Positions 1-5,072 of a stretch of 5,072 bases of DNA are shown in pieces. Source of the DNA: Dehalococcoidia bacterium (GTDB lineage Bacteria > Chloroflexota > Dehalococcoidia > UBA2985); NCBI GenBank assembly GCA_030740415.1, contig JASLXI010000088.1:1-5072 (forward strand), read 5' to 3'. The notes beneath the pieces are model-generated. The model did not search any database and was not told the origin of the DNA. It worked only from the letters and a program-made list of their open reading frames with translations. Made by a program: the position numbers and the translations under genes. How positions within the stretch are numbered: the first letter of the stretch is position 1; every line of letters begins with the position of its first letter.

Positions 1-1
1 C

Positions 2-91
2 ACGCACCAAGGCCTGCATAGTGGAGGAGAGCTGGGGGTCTGGATGAAGCCTTGGCGGCGTGTCCTCGGTATCTGGGGCAATTGGAGGTGA
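2..91 (+). other. Possible C-terminal tail of an upstream gene
   Basis: The first 97 bases hold no complete gene. One forward frame is open from the left edge to a TGA at 89-91, seven bases before the rmuC start, which would fit the last 29 codons of an upstream gene closely coupled to rmuC. The residues are unusually rich in Trp, Gly and Arg and match no family I recognise, so this may be chance. A second forward frame ends at a TGA at 45-47 and would be an alternative tail. Only sequence to the left of the window can decide. Confidence 0.18.
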
Positions 92-97
92 CGAAGG

Positions 98-1042
98 ATG
101 GATGTTGCAATGCTCGTTGCAATGGTGGTATTGATCGGTCTCTTTGCTTGGTTCATCCTGACGCAGCGCCCCCGCAGTGTTTCCACAAGGACACATGAAG
201 GCCAACTAAAAGAGCAACTTCTGGCGTTCAAGGAAGTGGGCGAGGCTATACAGAAGCTGACCCAGCAGCAGGAAGAGGCGCAACGCCTGGGCCAGTCTCT
301 GAAAGACCTGCTCCAGGCCCCCAAGTTACGGGGGACCTATGGCGAGGTTATCCTGGAGGAGTTGCTGGATAGGGTTCTTCCAAGGGGGATCTGGGAGAAG
401 CAATACTCCGTTAACGGCGGCGAAAGGGTTGATTGCGTCGTTAAGTACAGGGACGTAGTGGTGCCCATCGACGCCAAGTTTCCCAGGGACGACTACATGA
501 GGTACATGGATGCGGAGTCTCAAGAGGAGCGGGCGACTCATTGGAAGGCTTTTGAAGAAGCGGTTCGGAAGCAGATCGCTGGCATTCAGGCCAAGTACAT
601 AAGGCCGGAGAGAGGCACTTCGGAGTTTGCACTCATGTTCATCCCGTCCGAGGCCATTTACTATGAGACCATCGCGGAGAAGAACCATCTTGGAAATCCA
701 TCTAGGATACAGGAGTACGCGCAGGAGCATCACGTCCTCCCGGTCAGTCCCAACACCTTTTATGCGTTCTTACAGATAGTTGTCCTGTCCATACGTAACG
801 TCGAGATTATCGGCAGCGCTAAGAAGCTCCAGGAGGGCCTGGCCGAGCTACAGAAGTCCTTCGAGTTCTTCTACAACAAGTACGAGGAGATAGGCAGGCG
901 CGTAGCGCAGACCTCGGAAGCCTACCGGGTCGGTAACGACCACGTGGAGCGGTACAAACGTCGCCTGGATACTACGCTGCAACTTGAGGGTCTCCAGGAG
1001 CAGTCGTTGCAGCGGATGGCGGAGAGTGAGGAGAGGGAGTAG
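98..1042 (+). CDS. rmuC: RmuC-family protein (membrane-anchored, nuclease-like fold)
   Basis: The product is 314 aa and belongs to the RmuC family, whose E. coli member limits DNA inversion at short inverted repeats and which is predicted to have a restriction-endonuclease-like core. Visible parts: an N-terminal membrane segment at about 4-22 followed by Arg residues; a Gln/Glu/Lys-rich coiled coil at about 33-72; then the family core. The core has GTYGE (79-83), a GERVDCVV stretch with Asp112, PIDAKFP (123-129) with the Asp-Ala-Lys signature (Asp125, Lys127), MFIPSE (180-185) and LPVSPNT (214-220). A helical tail runs from about 240 to 314. It is shorter than E. coli RmuC (about 475 aa) mainly because the coiled coil is short. 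The start is supported by GGAGG at 84-88, nine bases before the ATG, and by the membrane anchor beginning directly after it. The gene converges on the S49 peptidase gene. The biochemical role of RmuC is poorly established, so family membership is firm and mechanism is not. Confidence 0.93.
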   Translation: MDVAMLVAMVVLIGLFAWFILTQRPRSVSTRTHEGQLKEQLLAFKEVGEAIQKLTQQQEEAQRLGQSLKDLLQAPKLRGTYGEVILEELLDRVLPRGIWEKQYSVNGGERVDCVVKYRDVVVPIDAKFPRDDYMRYMDAESQEERATHWKAFEEAVRKQIAGIQAKYIRPERGTSEFALMFIPSEAIYYETIAEKNHLGNPSRIQEYAQEHHVLPVSPNTFYAFLQIVVLSIRNVEIIGSAKKLQEGLAELQKSFEFFYNKYEEIGRRVAQTSEAYRVGNDHVERYKRRLDTTLQLEGLQEQSLQRMAESEERE

Positions 1043-1071
1043 CAGTAAAAGGGGTCTGTATTTATACTCCC
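1035..1071. other. Inverted repeat spanning the rmuC / S49 peptidase convergent stops
   Basis: GGGAGTA (1035-1041) and TACTCCC (1065-1071) form a perfect 7-bp inverted repeat with a 23-nt spacer. It contains the rmuC stop (1040-1042) and the stop of the opposing gene (1062-1064). A competing shorter hairpin pairs GGGG (1051-1054) with CCCC (1069-1072). A structure here could help end or stabilise both transcripts. Neither strand has a T-run after the stem, so it does not meet the usual pattern of an intrinsic terminator. Confidence 0.3.
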
Positions 1072-1877
1072 CAACCCGGTGGTAGGTAAAATACCCTGTT
1101 CATGAGTCGCCGCTCTGTCTCCTCCACCAGCGTCTCTGCGAGGGAGGCACCAAAGCCTCCTAGGAGCCTTGCCCTCAAGGGGCGGCGAGGCCGAATGTAA
1201 AACGGTCGCCTAGGGACTGGAACATTAGCCAGCCCTGCGGCAACCTCTACAGCCCTATCCAGGTCACCCAATTCGTCCACCAACCCGATCTCAAGCGACC
1301 TGAGGCCTGTAAACACCTCACCCGTGGCGTGAGCCTGGGCCTGCTCCTTCGTCATGTGTCTTGCTTCGGCTACCTTGGCTACAAAGGAGGCATACAACTC
1401 GTCCACCAATGCCTGCATCCGTGTCTCCTCTTCGGAAGTGGGCTGGCGATAGAAGGCCCCCATATCCTTTAAGGGAGCGCTCTTGTTGACCGAGAAGGAG
1501 ATGCCCATTCGGTCCAATAGTTCCTGAAGTATAGGACGCATGGATATGACGCCGATTGAGCCGATCAGCGACCCTGGCAGGGCCACCACCCTCTTAGCCG
1601 CACAGCTCAGCATATATCCGCCTGAAGCCCCCATACCTCCTATGAATCCCACCACGGGCTTGCTCTCGGCCACCCGGGATAGGCTATAGTGCAGGTATTC
1701 CGAGGCAATGGCCGAGCCTCCGGGAGAGTCTATGTCCACCACCAGAGCCCTGATTGCGCGACTTCGCCTAATATCGTCGAAGATACGGCCGTAGACGGCG
1801 CTCCGTACGGCCCCTCCAATGACGCCGAAAAGCTCCACCACCGCAACTTGGCCTCGACGACGAAATCGGAATATCAT
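1062..1877 (-). CDS. sppA: S49-family serine peptidase (SppA-like signal peptide peptidase)
   Basis: The product is 271 aa with the S49 (SppA/protease IV) fold, a Ser-Lys dyad peptidase family that degrades cleaved signal peptides and some membrane-associated proteins. Visible motifs: strand VAVVELFGVIG (11-21); DIDSPGG (48-54), the family's oxyanion-region signature; MGASGGY (82-88) with the nucleophile Ser85; GSLIGSIGVI (102-111); and SAPLKDMGAFYR (133-144), where Lys137 fits the general-base lysine, followed by the usual TSEEE. Length suits the short single-domain bacterial and archaeal form, not the double-length E. coli SppA. No N-terminal membrane segment is visible: the protein starts MIFRFRRRG and enters the catalytic fold at once. 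That is unusual for SppA; the Arg-rich start or the C-terminal helix (about 240-262) might provide membrane contact. The start has AAAGGAG six bases upstream (1884-1890). The gene diverges from pyrG and converges on rmuC. Family is sure; true signal-peptide substrate is assumed. Confidence 0.9.
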   Translation of the reverse strand: MIFRFRRRGQVAVVELFGVIGGAVRSAVYGRIFDDIRRSRAIRALVVDIDSPGGSAIASEYLHYSLSRVAESKPVVGFIGGMGASGGYMLSCAAKRVVALPGSLIGSIGVISMRPILQELLDRMGISFSVNKSAPLKDMGAFYRQPTSEEETRMQALVDELYASFVAKVAEARHMTKEQAQAHATGEVFTGLRSLEIGLVDELGDLDRAVEVAAGLANVPVPRRPFYIRPRRPLRARLLGGFGASLAETLVEETERRLMNRVFYLPPGWGV

Positions 1878-1943
1878 GACCTTCTCCTTTGCGTCCCAGG
1901 TATTCGTGACATCGCTCTAGCCACAGGGTGTAGGGCAGATTCA

Positions 1944-1973
1944 ATTGTACCTGTTTTTCATGTTATGGAACAA
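1944..1973 (-). promoter_or_regulatory. Candidate promoter of the S49 peptidase gene
   Basis: On the minus strand, TTGTTC (1973-1968) is followed after 18 bases by TACAAT (1949-1944). The -10 hexamer is one base from consensus; the -35 matches only its first three bases. The start would lie near 1937, giving a leader of about 60 nt with the AAAGGAG ribosome binding site at its end. It is a pattern match only. Confidence 0.35.
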
Positions 1974-1987
1974 TCTTTGCAAGAGAC

Positions 1988-2031
1988 TTTGGTGGGCAGG
2001 TAAAGCCCTTGACAAGACCTTTCCCACCAAA
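1988..2031. promoter_or_regulatory. Operator-like dyad around the pyrG -35 box
   Basis: TTTGGTGGG (1988-1996) and CCCACCAAA (2023-2031) are exact inverted copies separated by 26 bases. Inside them AGGT (1998-2001) pairs with ACCT (2017-2020), so the dyad extends inward across a small asymmetric gap. The centre falls at about 2009-2010, on the candidate pyrG -35 hexamer, and the left arm begins 15 bases upstream of the candidate -35 of the divergent gene. No T-run follows on either strand, so a terminator is unlikely. The position suggests a binding site acting on one or both divergent promoters. I do not recognise it as the site of a known regulator. Confidence 0.4.
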
Positions 2032-2038
2032 ATATCAT
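2009..2038 (+). promoter_or_regulatory. Candidate pyrG promoter
   Basis: A perfect TTGACA (2009-2014) is followed after 18 bases by TATCAT (2033-2038), one base from the consensus -10. This is the best housekeeping-sigma match in the divergent region. Transcription would begin near 2045 and leave a pyrG leader of about 160 nt. The -35 sits in the middle of the 1988-2031 dyad. Confidence 0.5.
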
Positions 2039-2076
2039 CTCTCTTGGGCGGCGTGGAGAAGTGAGGGCGTATTTCC

Positions 2077-2114
2077 TTATGGGTTGAGGTGTTAGTCGCC
2101 TTGATGTCCCATAG
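2077..2114 (+). other. Possible stem-loop in the pyrG leader
   Basis: TATGGG (2078-2083) pairs with CCCATA (2108-2113), with a further U-G pair outside. Within the loop AGGTG (2087-2091) pairs with CGCCT (2097-2101) through one U-G pair around a 5-base loop. Together they make a two-part stem of about 12 pairs with an asymmetric internal loop. It lies downstream of the candidate start and about 95 bases before the pyrG ATG. No T-run follows, so this is not a plain attenuator, and stems of this size can occur by chance. The rest of the leader, to the GGAG ribosome binding site at 2197-2200, shows nothing stronger. Confidence 0.27.
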
Positions 2115-2208
2115 TGGATTCTATTCCCCGCTAATACAGCCCACAGATGGTTTGTATTGCTACCCTTGCCGCTAGAGGTAGGTTTATATTGTTGCTGGAG
2201 CTGAGTGA

Positions 2209-3858
2209 ATGACCAGATACGTGTTCGTAACGGGAGGTGTGGTTAGCTCAGTGGGGAAGGGAATAAGCGTCGCTTCTATAGGCCGCATTCTCAAGAATCA
2301 CGGAATCTCTGTCTCTGTCCAGAAGCTGGACCCCTATTTGAACGTGGACCCCGGTACCATGTCCCCCTACCAGCACGGTGAGGTGTTTGTGACCGATGAC
2401 GGGTCGGAGACAGACCTAGATCTGGGTCACTATGAGCGCTTCATAGACGTGCGATTGACTCGTTCATCCAACATCACTGCCGGACAGATATACAGCTCAG
2501 TTATTGCCAGGGAACGACGAGGGGAGTTTCTCGGAGGGACTATTCAGGCGGTTCCACACGTCACTAACGAGATAAAGACCAGCATCAAAAAGCTCGCCGA
2601 TGAGACCAACGCTGAAGTAGTCGTGGTAGAGGTGGGCGGCACTGTGGGTGATATAGAAGGTCTTCCCTTTCTGGAGGCCATACGTCAGATGAGGAACGAG
2701 GTGGGGCGGAACAATGTCTTCTACATCCACGTGACTTTTCTCCCATATATTTCCTCGACTGGGGAGCTAAAGACCAAACCCACTCAGCACAGCGTCAAGG
2801 AACTCCGCAGCATTGGTATTCAGCCAGATGCAATTCTGTGCCGTAGCGACTATGAGGTCACGGAAGATCTCAAGGCTAAGATATCGCTCTTTTGCGACGT
2901 GCAGCAGCATGGAGTGATTGCTTTGCCCACGGTCTCCAACGTTTATGAGGTTCCCATGATACTTGAGGAAGCGGGTCTGGCAGACCGGATCATCGACTCA
3001 CTGGGGCTTGCCGTCGGGGAAAAGGATATGTCTCAGTGGCGGGATATGGTGGAGCGTATGAAGGAGTTGGATAGTCCTCTGCCTATAGCTGTAGTTGGCA
3101 AGTACGTAGACCTTCCAGATTCCTACATCTCTGTCAAAGAGGCCCTCCGGCACGCCGGACTCCTTCATGATAGAGAAGTGGAGATCTCTTGGGTTCATTC
3201 GGAGGACATCGAAAGGGATGGTCCAGATCAGTATTTGAGTTCCGCCTCTGGTATCGTGGTTCCTGGGGGCTTTGGACCCAGAGGCATAGAGGGTATGATC
3301 CAGGCCGTGCGCTATGCTCGGGAGCGTAAAGTTCCCTACCTTGGTCTGTGTTTGGGGATGCAGCTCATGGTCATTGAGATGGCACGAACTGTTCTCAACT
3401 CATCGGACGCCAACTCCACAGAGTTCGATGAGGATACTCTCCATCCTGTAATAGATCTCATGCCGGACCAGCGCTCCATTCCCACAAAGGGAGGAACCAT
3501 GAGGCTGGGGATATATCCCTGCCACCTGGTGGAGGGTACCAAGGCCGCTAAGGCCTACGGCACCTCCGAGATAAGTGAGCGCCATCGTCATAGATGGGAG
3601 TTCAACAACTCCTATCGCGAACGCCTCCAAGAAGGGGGTCTTATTACCAGCGGCCTGTCTCCGGACGGTAGCCTGGTTGAAATATCTGAGCTGGTAGATC
3701 ACCCGTTTATGGTGGGTGTTCAGTTCCACCCGGAGTTTCTCTCACGTCCTGCTCAAGCACATCCCCTGTTTCGAGAGTTCATAGGCACAGCCAAGCAGAT
3801 AGTGAGAGAGGGAGGGCAACATCCGCTGCCCATTTACACTAGGGAGCCGGAGGCTTAG
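2209..3858 (+). CDS. pyrG: CTP synthase (glutamine-hydrolysing)
   Basis: The product is 549 aa, the normal full length, and makes CTP from UTP, ATP and glutamine in the cytoplasm, the last step of pyrimidine nucleotide synthesis. The amidoligase domain occupies about 1-270: GGVVSSVGKGI (9-19) is the phosphate-binding loop with Lys17; DPYLNVDPGTMSP (41-53), DDGSETDLDLGHYERF (63-78) and EVGGTVGDIE (141-150) are the nucleotide and Mg sites. The class I glutamine amidotransferase domain covers about 295-535, with PGGFG (352-356), the nucleophile Cys381 in GLCLGMQ, and the His507/Glu509 pair in QFHPEF. All catalytic residues are present. GGAG at 2197-2200 lies eight bases before the ATG, and the protein starts exactly where the family does (MTRYVFVTGG). 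The gene has its own upstream region and diverges from the S49 peptidase gene. Downstream it is followed by a gene relic and then rho in the same direction. Confidence 0.98.
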   Translation: MTRYVFVTGGVVSSVGKGISVASIGRILKNHGISVSVQKLDPYLNVDPGTMSPYQHGEVFVTDDGSETDLDLGHYERFIDVRLTRSSNITAGQIYSSVIARERRGEFLGGTIQAVPHVTNEIKTSIKKLADETNAEVVVVEVGGTVGDIEGLPFLEAIRQMRNEVGRNNVFYIHVTFLPYISSTGELKTKPTQHSVKELRSIGIQPDAILCRSDYEVTEDLKAKISLFCDVQQHGVIALPTVSNVYEVPMILEEAGLADRIIDSLGLAVGEKDMSQWRDMVERMKELDSPLPIAVVGKYVDLPDSYISVKEALRHAGLLHDREVEISWVHSEDIERDGPDQYLSSASGIVVPGGFGPRGIEGMIQAVRYARERKVPYLGLCLGMQLMVIEMARTVLNSSDANSTEFDEDTLHPVIDLMPDQRSIPTKGGTMRLGIYPCHLVEGTKAAKAYGTSEISERHRHRWEFNNSYRERLQEGGLITSGLSPDGSLVEISELVDHPFMVGVQFHPEFLSRPAQAHPLFREFIGTAKQIVREGGQHPLPIYTREPEA

Positions 3859-3871
3859 GAGGTGCCCTTTG
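3857..3871 (+). promoter_or_regulatory. Orphan ribosome binding site overlapping the pyrG stop
   Basis: AGGAGG (3857-3862) overlaps the pyrG stop codon and lies six bases before a TTG (3869-3871). From that TTG a frame runs 13 codons to a TGA at 3908-3910 and passes through IDVYV, the stretch that resembles the first strand of the decayed gene. This may be the surviving translation-initiation site of that gene, once coupled to pyrG. The family normally starts closer to the strand, so the original start may instead have been at 3887, where ATA now stands. Confidence 0.35.
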
Positions 3872-3886
3872 GCAGGTCAGGCGTGG

Positions 3887-4489
3887 ATAGACGTGTATGT
3901 TAGAATGTGATACACTGTTTGCACGTCGGAGAGGATAGCCTTTCTCGACGTCGTCAGTCTGGTGTATATCTGCCACGCCATGAATCCCGTGTTTAGTCAG
4001 GGTCAATTCCCTGATTGTGGCTGGGGCCAATCACCACCCATTAACAAGATACTGGATAGTGGCATATGTGATGGCTAGGACTATTGCTGGCTCCGTTGCC
4101 GGTGAGGTTCTGAACACCAAGGTTAAGGGAGCAGTTGAGTGAGGTAAGGGAGATAGCAGGGAGGCCCCCTTACGTGGTGGTCAAGATACCGAGCACTTCT
4201 TGGTGTCCCTGTTAAGACTGGGATAGGCGCAATCAGCCGGCGTGTTGCGCGCCGAGCCAAGGTGCCAGCAATAGGTTCGAAGAGCACAGGTACAACGAGA
4301 TTACGCGTAAAGAATCTACGAATGCAACACACCCCCCCCTTGGCAGACGTGATCATGTGGAGTTCGGGCCGGCATTTTCGAGGGAGAACAAGAGATGCTC
4401 GCACACTGCCGGCTAACACAAAGCTTTGATGCACTCGAGCACTGCAAGAGGAGTTTATTCAGTGCAAATTGGATCAACTTAAACTATAA
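3887..4489 (+). pseudogene. fsa: Decayed fructose-6-phosphate aldolase / transaldolase-like gene
   Basis: No frame is open across this interval, but pieces in different forward frames follow the Fsa/TalC family in order. They are: IDVYV (3887-3901) then Asp-Thr (3909-3914), like the family start M-x-x-x-x-DTA; DVVS plus GV (3947-3966), like the GVxxGV turn; NPVFSQGQF (3983-4009), like NPSLIAKEGRDF; TIAGSVAGEVLNT then KVKGAVE (4080-4139); and EVREIAGRPPYVVVKIPST (4141-4197). The last contains the strand with the Schiff-base lysine, codon 4183-4185. Dropping T4140 fuses the last two blocks into one family-like run. Further on come GVPVK (4202-4216), RFEEHRYNEI (4273-4302), HVE (4354-4362), EQEMLAH-LT (4386-4418, where the family has MLxHPLT) and a tail ending at TAA 4487-4489. 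The SPFVGR and SIRHP motifs are missing or unrecognisable, so internal deletions are likely. Intact members are about 215 aa. The family interconverts fructose-6-phosphate with dihydroxyacetone and glyceraldehyde-3-phosphate, or acts as a small transaldolase. Ends are approximate; identity is by eye. Confidence 0.78.
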
Positions 4490-4503
4490 GATCGAGGATA
4501 GAG

Positions 4504-4554
4504 ATGGAAAAGGTACTCAGTAAAGAAAGCCCAATACCTTGGAGAAAGTCATGA
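4504..4554 (+). CDS. Candidate rho leader peptide (16 codons)
   Basis: A short frame encodes MEKVLSKESPIPWRKS and stops at TGA 4552-4554, which overlaps the rho start as ATGA (4551-4554). GAGGA at 4494-4498 lies five bases before its ATG, a good ribosome binding site and spacing. The rho ribosome binding site (GGAG, 4541-4544) lies inside this frame, so ribosomes finishing the small peptide would be placed to start rho. Precedent: E. coli rho is preceded by the 33-codon leader rhoL and is autoregulated in that region. The peptide here does not resemble a known protein to me. It could also be chance, since the frame is short and lies right after the gene relic. Confidence 0.4.
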   Translation: MEKVLSKESPIPWRKS

Positions 4555-5072
4555 ACTTGGGCGAACTAGACGGAAAGAACAAGCAAGAGTTGATAACCCT
4601 GGCTGAGGAGTTGGGGTTGGAGAATGGCTTCAACGCCCTGTCGAAGAGTGAGATCGTCTTCCGGATGATGCAGTCCTATGCCGAGCAACAGGGGTATATC
4701 CTGGCCTCCGGGGTCTTGGATCTGATTAACGATGGTTATGGCTTTCTTCGACAACCCAACCTCAAGCCCAGCCTCAATGATGTATACGTCTCTCAGTCCC
4801 AAATACGGCGATTTGGCCTGAGGACTGGAGACCTGGTGATGGGACAGGTGAGGCCTCCCAAAGATAGCGAGAAATATTATGGTCTGGTGCGCGTGGAGAG
4901 GGTCAACAGCTTGGATGCCGATGTAACTCGGAGCAGGCCGAGCTTTGATAACCTCACTCCCGTTTTCCCGAACGTTCAATTGGTACTAGAGACCAACCGA
5001 GATAATCTATCCACTCGCCTAATGGACTTAATATCCCCCATAGGGCGGGGTCAGCGTGGCCTTATAGTATCC
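4551..5072 (+). CDS. rho: Transcription termination factor Rho (N-terminal part, cut by the window edge)
   Basis: The first 174 codons are present and the frame is open to the right edge; whole Rho proteins are usually about 410-430 aa. Rho is a hexameric RNA-dependent ATPase and helicase that ends transcription on untranslated C-rich RNA. Residues 1 to about 45 form the small helical Rho N-terminal domain (MNLGELDGKNKQELITLAEE onward). Residues about 52-120 are the cold-shock-like RNA-binding domain, with GVLDLINDGYGFLR (54-67), NDVYVSQSQIRRFGLRTGD (76-94) and GQVRPP (98-103). SFDNLTPVFP (131-140) leads into the ATPase domain, which ends at GRGQRGLIVS, just before the expected Walker A PPKAGKT. 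No insertion is seen between the N-terminal and RNA-binding domains, unlike the extended Rho of some Actinobacteria. GGAG at 4541-4544, six bases before the ATG, supports the start. The nearest intact upstream gene is pyrG, 692 bases away. Confidence 0.97.
   Translation, partial: MNLGELDGKNKQELITLAEELGLENGFNALSKSEIVFRMMQSYAEQQGYILASGVLDLINDGYGFLRQPNLKPSLNDVYVSQSQIRRFGLRTGDLVMGQVRPPKDSEKYYGLVRVERVNSLDADVTRSRPSFDNLTPVFPNVQLVLETNRDNLSTRLMDLISPIGRGQRGLIVS

Noticed and set aside
104..124. GTTGCAATG repeated twice at the start of rmuC
   Set aside because: The in-frame repeat encodes part of the hydrophobic membrane anchor and has a simple coding explanation.
326..733. A 135-codon minus-strand frame inside rmuC
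   Set aside because: It is fully antisense to a gene with clear RmuC motifs; its product shows no family signature.
1689..2003. A 104-codon forward frame running across the start of the S49 peptidase gene
   Set aside because: Two thirds of it is antisense to the intact peptidase gene, and the rest lies in the promoter region and ends in the dyad. The product has no recognisable domain.
2160..2190. Hairpin CTACC/GGTAG followed by a T-rich stretch before pyrG, considered as an attenuator
   Set aside because: The stem is only 5 bp with a 12-base loop, and the downstream sequence has no continuous T-run.
3839..4030. A 63-codon minus-strand frame overlapping the end of pyrG
   Set aside because: It overlaps pyrG and the start of the relic, and its product has no recognisable motif.
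4069..4140. Relic first considered as a fragment of ribose-5-phosphate isomerase B
   Set aside because: The block around TIAGSVAGEVLNT loosely resembles the RpiB C-terminal helix, but the adjoining EVREIA...VVVKIPST, the NP block before it and the MLAH-LT block after it fit Fsa/TalC in order and RpiB does not explain them.
4123..4434. A 103-codon open frame on the minus strand between pyrG and rho
   Set aside because: It lies opposite the decayed aldolase gene, has a low-complexity Arg/Pro/Leu-rich product, no family resemblance and no convincing ribosome binding site. The forward-strand fragments explain this DNA better.
4485..4490. TATAAG as a -10 box for a promoter directly before rho
   Set aside because: No acceptable -35 lies 16-18 bases upstream, and the implied start would remove or abut the GAGGA site of the leader frame.
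3859..4503. Possibility that the relic is only an artefact of sequencing errors
   Set aside because: The flanking pyrG and rho frames are error-free over more than 2 kb, and the relic has missing motifs and substitutions as well as frameshifts. One or two individual lesions could still be errors.

Overview
The window is a stretch of ordinary bacterial housekeeping chromosome with one decayed gene in it. GC content is moderate and genes are closely spaced. Gene content, the compact RmuC and S49 peptidase forms, and the order S49 peptidase / pyrG / (transaldolase-like gene) / rho suggest a Chloroflexota bacterium of the Dehalococcoidia or SAR202 type. That placement rests on general resemblance of the proteins and remembered gene orders; no search was run.

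Layout from left to right: (1) an uninformative left edge of 97 nt; (2) rmuC (98-1042, +), a membrane-anchored RmuC-family protein; (3) a convergent S49-family signal-peptide-peptidase-like gene (1062-1877, -), its stop only 19 nt from the rmuC stop; (4) a 331-nt divergent intergenic region (1878-2208) with a promoter-like pair for pyrG, a weaker one for the peptidase gene, a 9-bp dyad centred on the pyrG -35 box, and a possible stem-loop in the pyrG leader; (5) intact pyrG, CTP synthase (2209-3858, +); (6) 692 nt between pyrG and rho with no intact gene; (7) the first 174 codons of rho (4551 to the right edge, +), cut off just before the Walker A loop.

The most notable item is in region 6. 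It reads as the wreck of a fructose-6-phosphate-aldolase / transaldolase-like gene (Fsa/TalC family). Fragments in different forward frames follow the family order: an N-terminal strand and Asp-Thr, the Gly-Val and Asn-Pro region, a long central block, the strand with the Schiff-base lysine (VVVKIP), and the C-terminal helices. They are separated by frameshifts, stops and deletions. Removing one base (T4140) joins two of the fragments into one long stretch of family-like sequence.

The end of this region carries a 16-codon reading frame (4504-4554) with its own ribosome binding site. Its stop overlaps the rho start codon (ATGA), so it is a candidate rho leader peptide. The genes are not one pathway: pyrG makes CTP, rho terminates transcription, and the relic would have belonged to sugar-phosphate metabolism. 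Apart from the relic, I see no mobile element, CRISPR array, tRNA, rRNA or defence system.
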